Positions 27,270 through 34,965 of a DNA stretch of 64,000 bases are shown here, piece after piece. The first letter of the stretch is position 1, and every line of letters begins with the position of its first letter. The DNA is from Flexivirga meconopsidis. GTDB lineage: Bacteria; Actinomycetota; Actinomycetes; Actinomycetales; Dermatophilaceae. The stretch lies in the NCBI RefSeq assembly GCF_026162425.1, contig NZ_JAOBQJ010000003.1, positions 682,001 through 746,000 on the forward strand, given 5' to 3'. The position numbers and the translations under genes were made by a program. The notes beneath the pieces are model-generated. The model searched no databases. It was not told the origin of the DNA and saw only the letters and a list, made by a program, of their open reading frames with translations.

Positions 27270-27995
27270 ATGTCCGACGCCGGCTCCGCACCCGCTCCCC
27301 GCACGCCCAGAGCCCGGACGGAGGAGGACCTCGCCGATCCGGCATACCGCCGTGGGGTGGCCGCCCTGCTCGGCGTGCTCGCGTATGGCGAACTCGTCGG
27401 CTTCTTCACCATCGCGCAGGAGGCGGCGTTCGCGCCGCGCTCCACCGACAAGGAGGCACTCGCCAGGGTCGCGACCGTCGAGTTCTCCCACTACGAGGGC
27501 CTGGTCGCCCGGTTGCGCGAGCTCGGCGTCGACCCGCACGAGGCAATGGCGTCGTTCACCACCGCGGTCGACGAGTGGCACCGCCGCGCGACGCCGTCGG
27601 ACTGGCTCGAGGCGCTGATGAAGGTGTATGTCGGCAACTCGATCGCGACCGACTTCTACCGGGAGGTCGCCGACTACGTCGACCCGGCGACCCGCGGGCT
27701 GGTGCGTGAGGTGCTGGAGGACGGCGGCCAGGTCGAGTTCGCCGCCGGCGAGCTGCGCCGGGCGATCGCAGCGGATGCGAAGGTCGCCGGCCGGCTCGCG
27801 CTGTGGGGTCGGCGCATGGTCGGCGAGGCGCTGTCCCAGGCGCAGCGGGTCGCGGCCGACGATGACGACCTGATGGCGTTGCTGGTCGACGACGGCTCCG
27901 GCTACGGGCTGGACCTCGGCGGCTGGATGCACATGTTCACCCGGATCACCGACGCGCACACCGCACGGATGGCAGCGCTCGGGCTGTCCGCCTGA
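27270..27995 (+). CDS. Ferritin-like fold protein (MiaE-2 type)
   Basis: A 241-residue helical protein with di-iron-type positions on successive helices: GVLAYGELVGFFT (Glu), TVEFSHYEGL (Glu and His), LEDGGQVEFA and a final ITDAHTARM. The arrangement fits the actinobacterial ferritin-like family distantly related to the tRNA hydroxylase MiaE. tRNA modification is only a guess. TACCAT at 27257-27262 lies seven bases before the ATG, suggesting a leaderless start. Confidence 0.78.
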   Translation: MSDAGSAPAPRTPRARTEEDLADPAYRRGVAALLGVLAYGELVGFFTIAQEAAFAPRSTDKEALARVATVEFSHYEGLVARLRELGVDPHEAMASFTTAVDEWHRRATPSDWLEALMKVYVGNSIATDFYREVADYVDPATRGLVREVLEDGGQVEFAAGELRRAIAADAKVAGRLALWGRRMVGEALSQAQRVAADDDDLMALLVDDGSGYGLDLGGWMHMFTRITDAHTARMAALGLSA

Positions 27996-28006
27996 CTCCC
28001 GCGGGG

Positions 28007-28051
28007 GTATGACGAAGCCCACGACCGGTCCGGTCGTGGGCCTCGTCATAC
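28007..28051. terminator. Bidirectional hairpin terminator carrying GTATGAC ends
   Basis: Arms 28007-28028 and 28030-28051 pair over about 21 bases with one mismatch (GTATGACGA, then GCCCACGACCG). It lies between two convergent genes. The ends of the stem are the window's over-used word GTATGAC/GTCATAC. Confidence 0.85.
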
Positions 28052-28061
28052 GTGCTGCGGG

Positions 28062-28334
28062 TCAGCGAGCGACCTGCTTGCGGCCGGTCATGTTGCCGTA
28101 GATCACGATGATGACCGCGGCGAAGATGATGCCGACGATGAACGGGATCCAGGCGAAGCCGCTCGCGTTGCGGTAACCGATCAGCCCGACGACCAGGCTC
28201 GCCAGCAGCGAGGCGACGATGCCGATGACGATCGTCATCACGATCGAGATGTTCTGCTTTCCGGGCAGCACGAGGCGGGCAAGTGCGCCGATAATGAGGC
28301 CACCGATGATTGCGCCGATAATTGCGCCGATCAT
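28062..28334 (-). CDS. GlsB/YeaQ/YmgE family stress membrane protein
   Basis: A 90-residue protein with three membrane helices and the glycine-zipper N-terminus typical of transglycosylase-associated (GlsB/YeaQ) proteins: IIGAIIGGLIIGALARLVLPG, then ISIVMTIVIGIVASLLASL and a final IIFAAVIIVIYG. It is usually stress-induced; function unresolved. I preferred the ATG at 28334 to the GTG three codons earlier because AAGGAG overlaps the GTG but sits eight bases before the ATG. Confidence 0.88.
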   Translation of the reverse strand: MIGAIIGAIIGGLIIGALARLVLPGKQNISIVMTIVIGIVASLLASLVVGLIGYRNASGFAWIPFIVGIIFAAVIIVIYGNMTGRKQVAR

Positions 28335-28555
28335 GATCTTCACTCCTTGAGGTCACAGGCCACGCCGGGGATGCGCGACCAATCGAAGCGACTTTGCTCC
28401 CTTTGAGGGCCGTTCCGCAACATTTCCTCGGGGCGCGGCGAATATCGGTTCGATAAACCACCCCTCGGGGTGAAGAATGTGCGTCGACCGGCGCTGCAGG
28501 GGGGTGCTTCTTGCCGAACGGCCAGCAACAACCGACGACAATGCGACCTCAGCCC

Positions 28556-28710
28556 TTGGTCTGATCGGGTGCCGGCAGGCTCAGACCAACGGTGGATGCG
28601 CGGCCAGGGTCGACCCGGGCAGGATCAGGGTCGACCCTCATGGCCGCGGCCCGCCGGCGCCGTCATAGTCGTATCGACCATCAGCTCGACCATCAGCTCG
28701 ACCATCCAGC
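28556..28710 (+). promoter_or_regulatory. Operator-like array upstream of the ABC transporter operon
   Basis: Three kinds of repeat lie in the 411-base gap before the ATPase gene. TTGGTCTGA (28556-28564) pairs with TCAGACCAA (28581-28589). The palindrome GGGTCGACCC occurs at 28607-28616 and again at 28628-28637, exactly 21 bases apart (two helical turns). A 12-base unit TCGACCATCAGC is repeated at 28674, 28686 and, imperfectly, 28698. The spacing suggests cooperative regulator binding. The remainder of 28335-28555 shows nothing recognisable. Confidence 0.6.
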
Positions 28711-28745
28711 TTCAGATCAGCAGTTCATTCGGGGAAAGGAACCTC

Positions 28746-29549
28746 ATGTCCCACTCAGCAGGTGCGCCGCTGGCGGCCGTACCGCGACAGGCGACCGCCG
28801 CTGCCTCGGCCAAGCAGCTGGTGAAGACCTACGGCAAGGGCGAGACCACGGTGCACGCGCTGCGCTCGGTGTCGGTCGACTTCGCGGCGGGGGAGTTCAC
28901 CGCGATCATGGGCCCGTCCGGGTCGGGCAAGTCCACGCTCATGCACTGCCTCGCCGGGCTCGACACCGCGACCAGTGGCGTCGTGCGCATCGGGGACATC
29001 GAGCTCACGGGCCTGAACGACAAGCAGATGACCAAGCTGCGTCGGGACCGGATCGGCTTCGTCTTCCAGGCATTCAACCTGGTGCCGACCCTCACCGCTC
29101 GCGAGAACATCACCCTCCCGCTGGACATCGCCGGCCGCAAGGTCGACAAGCAGTGGATGGACATGGTCGTCGACCGGCTCGGGCTCGCCGACCGACTGGG
29201 TCACCGGCCGAGTGAGTTGTCGGGCGGACAGGTCCAGCGCGTGGCGTGTGCGCGCGCCCTGGTCGGCCGGCCGCAGATCATCTTCGGCGACGAGCCGACC
29301 GGCAACCTCGACTCGCGCTCCTCGGGGGAAGTGCTGTCGATTCTGCGCCGGTCGGTCGACGAGTTCGACCAGACCGTAGTGATCGTGACGCACGACCCGC
29401 GGGCTGCGTCATACGCCGATCGAGTGGTGTTCCTGGCCGACGGTCAGATCGTCAGCGATCAGCGGGGCCTTTCCAGCGACGACATCTTCGAGTACATGAA
29501 GCACCTGGACGAGCCGGCCGCGCAGGCCGGGCCCGAACAGGCGGGCTGA
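28746..29549 (+). CDS. ABC transporter ATP-binding protein (LolD/MacB type)
   Basis: A 267-residue ATPase with an Ala-rich N-terminal extension of about 20 residues. Motifs: Walker A MGPSGSGKSTL, Q loop FVFQAFNLVPTLTA, signature ELSGGQVQRVA, Walker B IIFGDEPTGNLDS and switch VTHDPRAAS. The length and NLVPTLTARENI loop match the LolD/MacB class that works with FtsX-like permeases through mechanotransmission rather than classic transport. The ATG at 28746 has AAAGGA seven bases before. The permease starts four bases after its stop. Confidence 0.95.
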   Translation: MSHSAGAPLAAVPRQATAAASAKQLVKTYGKGETTVHALRSVSVDFAAGEFTAIMGPSGSGKSTLMHCLAGLDTATSGVVRIGDIELTGLNDKQMTKLRRDRIGFVFQAFNLVPTLTARENITLPLDIAGRKVDKQWMDMVVDRLGLADRLGHRPSELSGGQVQRVACARALVGRPQIIFGDEPTGNLDSRSSGEVLSILRRSVDEFDQTVVIVTHDPRAASYADRVVFLADGQIVSDQRGLSSDDIFEYMKHLDEPAAQAGPEQAG

Positions 29550-29552
29550 GCT

Positions 29553-32132
29553 ATGGCGAACACCATGCGCAAGGTCTCCTTGCGGAATCTGGCGGCGCAC
29601 AAGCTGCGTCTCGCCCTGACCGTGCTGTCGGTGGTGCTCGGTACGTCGTTCGTCGCCGGCTCGCTGATCTTCACCTCCACCATCTCCAACTCGTTCAACG
29701 GGATCTTCGACCAGGTCGCGGTCGGGGTGGACACCCAGATCAGCCCGAAGTCCAGCGGCAATGACGCCGGCGGGTTCGGCGGATCCGAAACCCTCGGCGT
29801 GCCGGACTCGGTGGTGCGGACCATCGAGCAGGACAAGGCACAACTCGGGGTGGACAAGATCGTCACCGCCTACAGCTCGACGATGACGATCGCCGACTCC
29901 GAGGGCAAGGCGATCCAGACCGGCGGCGCGCCGAGCGTCGGCGCCAACTGGATCCCGAACGATCGGGCACTCGACCCGAACAGCGCGAAAATCCTGCCCG
30001 GCGGCCGGGCGCCGAACGGCCCGAACGAGGCGGTGCTCAACGAAAGCGCCGCGAAGAAGGCCAAGCTGAAGGTCGGCTCGCGCACCAAGGTCGTGGTCAA
30101 CAGTGGGACGGCCAAGCCCTTCGAGGTGACGATCGTCGGCCTGATGGACATCGCGGGCGACGCCTCGGGCTACACCGAGATGGACTTCGACACCGCGACT
30201 GCCAAGAAGTTGTTCAGTGACGGGTCGCATGTGGCCAACGTGCAGCTGGGTGCCGCGCAGGGGGTCAGCGCCGACCAGTTGAAGCAGCGCATCGAGCAGC
30301 GGTTCCCCGGTTACAAGGTGCAGACCGGCGACGAGGTCCGTCAGGAGAACAAGGACGCGGTCAACTCGTTCCTGCAGATCTTCAACTACATCCTGCTCGC
30401 CTTCGCCGCGATCGGGCTGATCGTCGGCACGTTCATCATCTACAACACCTTCTCGATGATCGTCGCTCAGCGGGTGCGCGAGCTGGCGCTGCTGCGCGCG
30501 ATCGGAGCGGCCCGCAAGCAGATCACCCGGTCGGTGCTGTTCGAGGCCTTCGTCGTCGGGTTGATCGGCTCGGTCATCGGCCTGGTCATCGGCGCCGGCC
30601 TGGCGATCGGGCTGCAGCAACTGCTGTCCAGCACCGGCTCCGGTCTGCCGTCCGGCGGCTTGGTCGTCGGACCGACCCCGATCATCGCCTGTCTCGCGGT
30701 CGGCATCATCGTCACGATGGTCAGCGCCTGGGCGCCGGCCCGGCGCGCCTCGAAGGTGGCGCCGGTCGAGGCGATGCGGGAGAGCCAGACGGACGGGGCG
30801 GCCTCGCTCAAGGTGCGCACCCTGATCGGGGCAGTGCTCGCCGTGCTCGGGGTGGCGCTGCTTGCGATCGGCGCACAGGGCAAGGGCGGCGGACCGGCCG
30901 GTCAGGTCGGCCTGGGCGCGGTGCTGCTGATCCTCGCCGTGGTCTTCGCCGCCCCGGCGCTGTCCCGGCCGGTCATCGGGCTGCTCGGCTTCGTGCTCGC
31001 CAAGCCGTTCGGCAAGCTCGGCCAGCTGGCGCGCACCAACTCGATGCGCAACCCCCGCCGTACCGCTGCGACCGCGTTCGCGCTGACGCTCGGCCTGATG
31101 CTGGTCGCGGTGATCGGCACCCTCGGGTCGTCGTTCAAGGCGACCATCGACAAGGCGGTCAGCAACGACGTGAAGGCGCCGATCCTCGTCACCGGCTCCG
31201 GTGGCACCGGTGCGTTGCCGCCGACGGTCAGCGGCAACATCGCCAAGGTCGACGGGGTCGCCAGCGTGGTCTCGATCCGCGGCGTCAACGCCAAGGTGGC
31301 CGGCAAGGATGTCTCGGGCAACTCGCCCAGCGGCGACCTGAGCTCCGCGGCCAACTTCCACATGGTGTCCGGCACCGACAGGCTGCCCGCCGACGGGTTG
31401 CTGGTTTCGGACAAGACCGCCAAGCAGAAGGGCTGGACCCTCGGTAAGACGATCACCTTTGACAGCAAGTTCGGTGGCTCGGTGCCGGTCAAGGTGGTCG
31501 GGGTCTACAAGAGTTCGGCGCTGCTCGACCCGTGGCAGATCGGCAGCGCGGCGTACGAGAAGCTGACCCCGCCGCAGCTGCGCGCCGACTTCGTCGACCT
31601 GGTGCAGCTGAAGGACGGCGCGGACAGCGGCAAGGTGCAGACCGGCATCGAGGACGCGACGGCCGACTTCCTCACCGTCAAGGTGCAGACCCGTGCGGAG
31701 TTCGCCAACGCGCAAGCCGCGACGATCAACCAGATGCTGACCGTGCTCTACGGCATGCTCGGGCTGGCCCTGCTCATCGCGATCCTCGGCATCATCAACA
31801 CGCTGGCGCTGTCGGTGGTCGAGCGCAAGCGTGAGATCGGGATGCTGCGGGCGGTCGGCATGCTCCGTAAGCAGGTGCGCCGGACGATCTACCTGGAGTC
31901 GATGCTGATCTCCATCTTCGGAGCACTGCTCGGCATGGTGATCGGTGTCGCGATCGGTTGGTGCCTGGTGCGCACCTTCCGCGAGTGGCTCACCGGCATA
32001 CAACCGGAAATCCCTTGGGGCACCATCGCATTCACGCTCGTTGCCGCGGCGGTGTGTGGTGTGCTGGCGGCCTTGTGGCCCGGCATCCGGGCGGCACGCA
32101 CCAAGCCGCTGGAGGCCATCGCCGATCTGTAA
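29553..32132 (+). CDS. ABC transporter permease with two FtsX domains
   Basis: An 859-residue permease: helix near residues 20-40, a large extracytoplasmic MacB-like domain (about 45-260), three helices of the first FtsX domain (FNYILLAFAAIGLIVGTFII and on), a middle hydrophobic region, a second extracytoplasmic domain (about 530-715) and a second FtsX domain at the C-terminus. Substrate is unknown; homologues extract lipids or peptides or confer antimicrobial-peptide resistance. No sensor kinase is adjacent. Confidence 0.93.
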   Translation: MANTMRKVSLRNLAAHKLRLALTVLSVVLGTSFVAGSLIFTSTISNSFNGIFDQVAVGVDTQISPKSSGNDAGGFGGSETLGVPDSVVRTIEQDKAQLGVDKIVTAYSSTMTIADSEGKAIQTGGAPSVGANWIPNDRALDPNSAKILPGGRAPNGPNEAVLNESAAKKAKLKVGSRTKVVVNSGTAKPFEVTIVGLMDIAGDASGYTEMDFDTATAKKLFSDGSHVANVQLGAAQGVSADQLKQRIEQRFPGYKVQTGDEVRQENKDAVNSFLQIFNYILLAFAAIGLIVGTFIIYNTFSMIVAQRVRELALLRAIGAARKQITRSVLFEAFVVGLIGSVIGLVIGAGLAIGLQQLLSSTGSGLPSGGLVVGPTPIIACLAVGIIVTMVSAWAPARRASKVAPVEAMRESQTDGAASLKVRTLIGAVLAVLGVALLAIGAQGKGGGPAGQVGLGAVLLILAVVFAAPALSRPVIGLLGFVLAKPFGKLGQLARTNSMRNPRRTAATAFALTLGLMLVAVIGTLGSSFKATIDKAVSNDVKAPILVTGSGGTGALPPTVSGNIAKVDGVASVVSIRGVNAKVAGKDVSGNSPSGDLSSAANFHMVSGTDRLPADGLLVSDKTAKQKGWTLGKTITFDSKFGGSVPVKVVGVYKSSALLDPWQIGSAAYEKLTPPQLRADFVDLVQLKDGADSGKVQTGIEDATADFLTVKVQTRAEFANAQAATINQMLTVLYGMLGLALLIAILGIINTLALSVVERKREIGMLRAVGMLRKQVRRTIYLESMLISIFGALLGMVIGVAIGWCLVRTFREWLTGIQPEIPWGTIAFTLVAAAVCGVLAALWPGIRAARTKPLEAIADL

Positions 32133-32150
32133 AAGATCGGCATGAACAGC

Positions 32151-32193
32151 CAAGGCGCCGACCGGATCCTCGGGGGACCCGGTCGGCGCCTTG
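32151..32193 (+). terminator. Terminator of the ABC transporter operon
   Basis: CAAGGCGCCGACC (32151-32163) pairs with GGTCGGCGCCTTG (32181-32193), 18 bases after the permease stop. Short T content follows. Nothing else is seen before 32318. Confidence 0.85.
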
Positions 32194-32317
32194 CTGTGCG
32201 GGATTGCTCAGCCTGCGGGAAAGGACACGCTGCGGCGACGACCGTGGGACGGCTGGCGGCGCGGCGAGCTTGCGAGCGCGGTGTCAGTCGGCGCACGCGA
32301 GGAGTGCAGCAGAAGTC

Positions 32318-32539
32318 TCAGCCGCCGAAGCCGACGCGGCCGCGCTGCTCGCTGCCGATGTCGATGTAGCCGAGCACGTCGGCCGGCACGATCACCGTGT
32401 GACCGCGCTCGTCGGTGAGCTCGAGCGGCTCACCGGAGTTGAGCGACTTGCCCACCAGGGTGCGCACCTCGTTGGGGGACTGGTTGGACTCGATGACGAC
32501 TTCGCGGGCGACGTTCCGGACGCCGATCCTGACCTCCAC
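32318..32539 (-). CDS. DUF3107 small conserved protein
   Basis: A 73-residue protein: VEVRIGVRNVAREVVIES, LVGKSLNSGEPLELTDERG, VPADVLGYIDIG. The family is actinobacterial, often beside a TetR gene (Rv3208A beside Rv3208), and has unknown function; an ATP-binding claim exists for mycobacteria but I see no known motif. The GTG at 32539 follows AAAGGAG by six to seven bases, which decides this start over the longer open frame. Confidence 0.88.
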   Translation of the reverse strand: MEVRIGVRNVAREVVIESNQSPNEVRTLVGKSLNSGEPLELTDERGHTVIVPADVLGYIDIGSEQRGRVGFGG

Positions 32540-32614
32540 GAGGAGCTCCTTTGCGGGGAGAGGCAACAGTTGCAGCACACGATACGAGCGCCGCAGGTAT
32601 GGCGACCGGGCGGC

Positions 32615-33244
32615 TCAGTCCGAACCGCTCTCGGGGTGCAACGGGAACCCGGCCAGGCCGCGCCACGCCAGCATCGAAACCAGCCGCTCGGCCTCTTCGC
32701 GCGGGATCGTCTTGTCCTGCATCCAGTAGCGGGCGACGATCTGCGACATGCCGACGGTGGCCACGCCCAGCAGATGACTCTGCTCCGGCGGCAGCTCGGT
32801 GTCCTCCTGGATCACCTTGGTGACGGCGTCGGCGCACTCGGCGCCCATCTGCTGCACCCGCTGGGCGACCGCGGGCTCACCGAGCAGGTCGGACTCGAAG
32901 ACGAGCCGGAAGGAGGCATCCTCGCGCTCGACGAAGGAGAAGAACGCGCCGACGGCTGCGGCCACGCGCTGCTTGTTGTCGGTCGTCGAGGCGATCGCCT
33001 CGCGCACCAGTGCCGGCAACTCGGCGGTGTACTGATCGATCAGCGCCAGGTAGAGGTCAAGCTTGCCGGGGAAGTGCTGGTAGAGCACGGGTTTGCTCAC
33101 GTGCGCCCGCTCGGCGATCTCGTCCATCGCCGCGGCGTGGTAGCCGTACTCGACGAACACCGACTGGGCGGCTTCCAACAACTGGGCGCGCCGCGCAGAC
33201 CGCGGCAACCGGCCACCGCGCACACCGGTGTCGGGAACACTCAC
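32615..33244 (-). CDS. TetR-family transcriptional regulator
   Basis: A 209-residue regulator with an N-terminal HTH (RRAQLLEAAQSVFVEYGYHA ... IAERAHVSKPVLYQHFPGKLDLYLAL) and a C-terminal ligand domain ending in LAWRGLAGFPLHPESG. The GTG at 33244 was chosen for AAGGAG six bases upstream; an open frame extends 14 codons further. It resembles Rv3208 by context. Ligand and targets unknown; it is transcribed with DUF3107 downstream. Confidence 0.88.
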   Translation of the reverse strand: MSVPDTGVRGGRLPRSARRAQLLEAAQSVFVEYGYHAAAMDEIAERAHVSKPVLYQHFPGKLDLYLALIDQYTAELPALVREAIASTTDNKQRVAAAVGAFFSFVEREDASFRLVFESDLLGEPAVAQRVQQMGAECADAVTKVIQEDTELPPEQSHLLGVATVGMSQIVARYWMQDKTIPREEAERLVSMLAWRGLAGFPLHPESGSD

Positions 33245-33322
33245 TTCAGGCTCCTTACGTGCACGGGCCGCGTGAGGGCGACCCATCCCGGCATCCTATG
33301 GCCAGGACTACGCTTGCCTAGC

Positions 33323-34498
33323 GTGACCCGCCCAGCAAAGTTACGCGCCGGTACGACGCCGGACCGCCCGGACCCACGCAGGTATGCCCGGCACCTGCTG
33401 CTGCCCGAACTCGGTATGCCGGGGCAGGAGCGCCTCGGGCAGTCCCGCGTGATCGTCGTCGGCGCAGGGGGATTGGCCGCTCCCGTGCTGTCGTATCTGG
33501 CTGCGGCCGGGGTCGGCCGGGTCACCGTGGTCGACGACGACGCGGTCGACCTGAGCAACCTGCAGCGCCAGGTCATCCACCGCACCGAGGATGTCGGCGT
33601 GTCGAAGGTCGAATCCGCCATACGCGCGGTGCACGACCTCAACCCGGACGTCGAGATCGTCGGCGTGCCCGAGCGGTTGACCGCCGACAACGCGCTCACG
33701 CTCTTTGCCGACCACGACGTGGTCGTCGACGCCACCGACAACTTCGCCACGCGCTACCTCGTGGGCGATGCCTGTGTGCTGCTCGGGCTGCCGCTGGTGT
33801 GGGGGTCGATCCACCGGTTCGACGGTCAGGTCACCGTCTGGTCGTATGACGAGGGCCCCTGCTACCGCTGCGTTTTCCCCGAGGCTCCGCCGGCGGGGGC
33901 CGTGCCGTCCTGCGCCGAGGCGGGTGTGCTCGGTGCGCTGCCGGGCGTGATCGGCGCGATGCAGGCGACCGAGGCGGTCAAGGTGCTGCTCGGCATCGGC
34001 GAGCCGCTCGCCGGGCGGCTGATGCTCTACAACGCGCTGCACGCGACCTGGTCCAGCGTGCCGGTGCAGCGCGACCCGGAGTGCGCGGTGTGCGGGGCGC
34101 ACCCGACGATCACCACGCTCACCGACACGGTCGCCTCGTGCGCACCGCCGGTGCCGGACGCTGCCGACGACGTGCGCGAGGTCGACGCGCTCGCGCTCGC
34201 CGACCAGGTCGCCGGCGACCACCCGCCGGTCGTGGTGGACGTGCGCTCCGAGGCCGAGCGCGACATCGTGCGGCTGCCGATCGGCATACACGTCCCGATT
34301 GAGACGCTGCGCGACGGCACGGGTCTTGGCCGGCTCGACGCGATCGACGCCGACACCGTCTTCTACTGCAAGGGCGGCACCCGGTCGGCGGAGGCGGTCC
34401 GCCTGGTGCGCGACGCCACCGGCGTCGAGGCGCGGTCGCTCGCCGGCGGCATCCTGGCGTGGATCGACGAGGTCGACCCGACCCTCGCGCGCTACTGA
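33323..34498 (+). CDS. moeZ: MoeZ/MoeB: adenylyltransferase-sulfurtransferase
   Basis: A 391-residue fusion that activates the C-terminus of sulfur-carrier proteins (MoaD, CysO-type) and passes sulfur. The ThiF/E1-like domain has GAGGLAAPVLSYLAAAGVG, DDDAVDLSNLQRQV and two zinc CxxC pairs (CYRC, CAVC). A C-terminal rhodanese domain carries the active Cys in YCKGGTRS. MoaE is encoded at 54237. The GTG at 33323 appears leaderless (TACGCT at 33309-33314). Its stop overlaps the next gene's ATG. Confidence 0.92.
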   Translation: MTRPAKLRAGTTPDRPDPRRYARHLLLPELGMPGQERLGQSRVIVVGAGGLAAPVLSYLAAAGVGRVTVVDDDAVDLSNLQRQVIHRTEDVGVSKVESAIRAVHDLNPDVEIVGVPERLTADNALTLFADHDVVVDATDNFATRYLVGDACVLLGLPLVWGSIHRFDGQVTVWSYDEGPCYRCVFPEAPPAGAVPSCAEAGVLGALPGVIGAMQATEAVKVLLGIGEPLAGRLMLYNALHATWSSVPVQRDPECAVCGAHPTITTLTDTVASCAPPVPDAADDVREVDALALADQVAGDHPPVVVDVRSEAERDIVRLPIGIHVPIETLRDGTGLGRLDAIDADTVFYCKGGTRSAEAVRLVRDATGVEARSLAGGILAWIDEVDPTLARY

Positions 34499-34815
34499 TG
34501 GCGACCGTCCACGACCTGCCCGACCTCGCCGACGCGGTGCTCGACGTCGTGGACCGGGTGCCGGCGGGTCGGGTCGTCACGTACGGCGACATCGGCAAGG
34601 TCGTCGGCGCCGGCCCGCGGCAGGTGGGCCAGGTGATGTCGCAGTATGGCTCGCTGGTCAGTTGGTGGCGGGTGCTGCGCGCCGACGGCCGGCCCCCGCA
34701 GTGCAACGAGGACGAGGCGCTCGCGCACTACCGCGAGGAGGGCACGCCACTCGCCGGCGCGTTCCTGGACCGCGTGGACCTGCGGCGCGCGCGGTTCCCG
34801 CTCACCGAGGTCTAG
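34498..34815 (+). CDS. Alkyltransferase-like protein (MGMT fold, no active Cys)
   Basis: A 105-residue MGMT-like DNA-binding domain: VPAGRVVTYGDIGKVVG and GPRQVGQVMS, followed by SWWRVLRADG. At the active site, where true methyltransferases have PCHRV, this protein reads SWWRV, so the alkyl-accepting Cys is replaced by Trp. It is therefore an ATL, which flags O6-alkylguanine for nucleotide excision repair. Counterpart Rv3204. The start overlaps the moeZ stop by one base. Confidence 0.9.
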   Translation: MATVHDLPDLADAVLDVVDRVPAGRVVTYGDIGKVVGAGPRQVGQVMSQYGSLVSWWRVLRADGRPPQCNEDEALAHYREEGTPLAGAFLDRVDLRRARFPLTEV

Positions 34816-34917
34816 CGATCGTCGGCGCCCGTCCGCGGCCGCGCATTTCTCGACCCTCGGCATACGAACACGCCGGGAAAGTCGCGATCGTCGGCGCGTC
34901 CGTATGCCGAGGGTCGA
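34815..34917. repeat. Long inverted repeat plus 14-base direct repeat
   Basis: The arm TCGACCCTCGGCATACG (34850-34866) is the exact complement of 34901-34917 over 17 bases, with a further 6 of 8 pairs inward. A direct repeat GCGATCGTCGGCGC sits at 34815-34828 and 34884-34897, the second copy inside the loop. It fills the gap before adnA, which is transcribed in the same direction. Confidence 0.8.
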
Positions 34918-34965
34918 CTTTTGCGCGGGCTGACGACTGTCGGCGCGACGTGATGGGATGACGAC

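Noticed and set aside
28674-28710. CRISPR-like array
   Set aside because: Three 12-base units in direct tandem with no spacers and no cas genes; it is a regulatory repeat at most.
29409-32153. A 914-codon minus-strand frame opposite the FtsX permease
   Set aside because: High GC creates long open antisense frames; this one is Arg/His/Asp/Gln-rich without domains, and the plus-strand permease is certain.
34498-34815. Annotating the MGMT-like gene as a methylated-DNA-cysteine methyltransferase (ogt)
   Set aside because: The active-site Cys is absent (SWWRV instead of PCHRV); it is an alkyltransferase-like protein.
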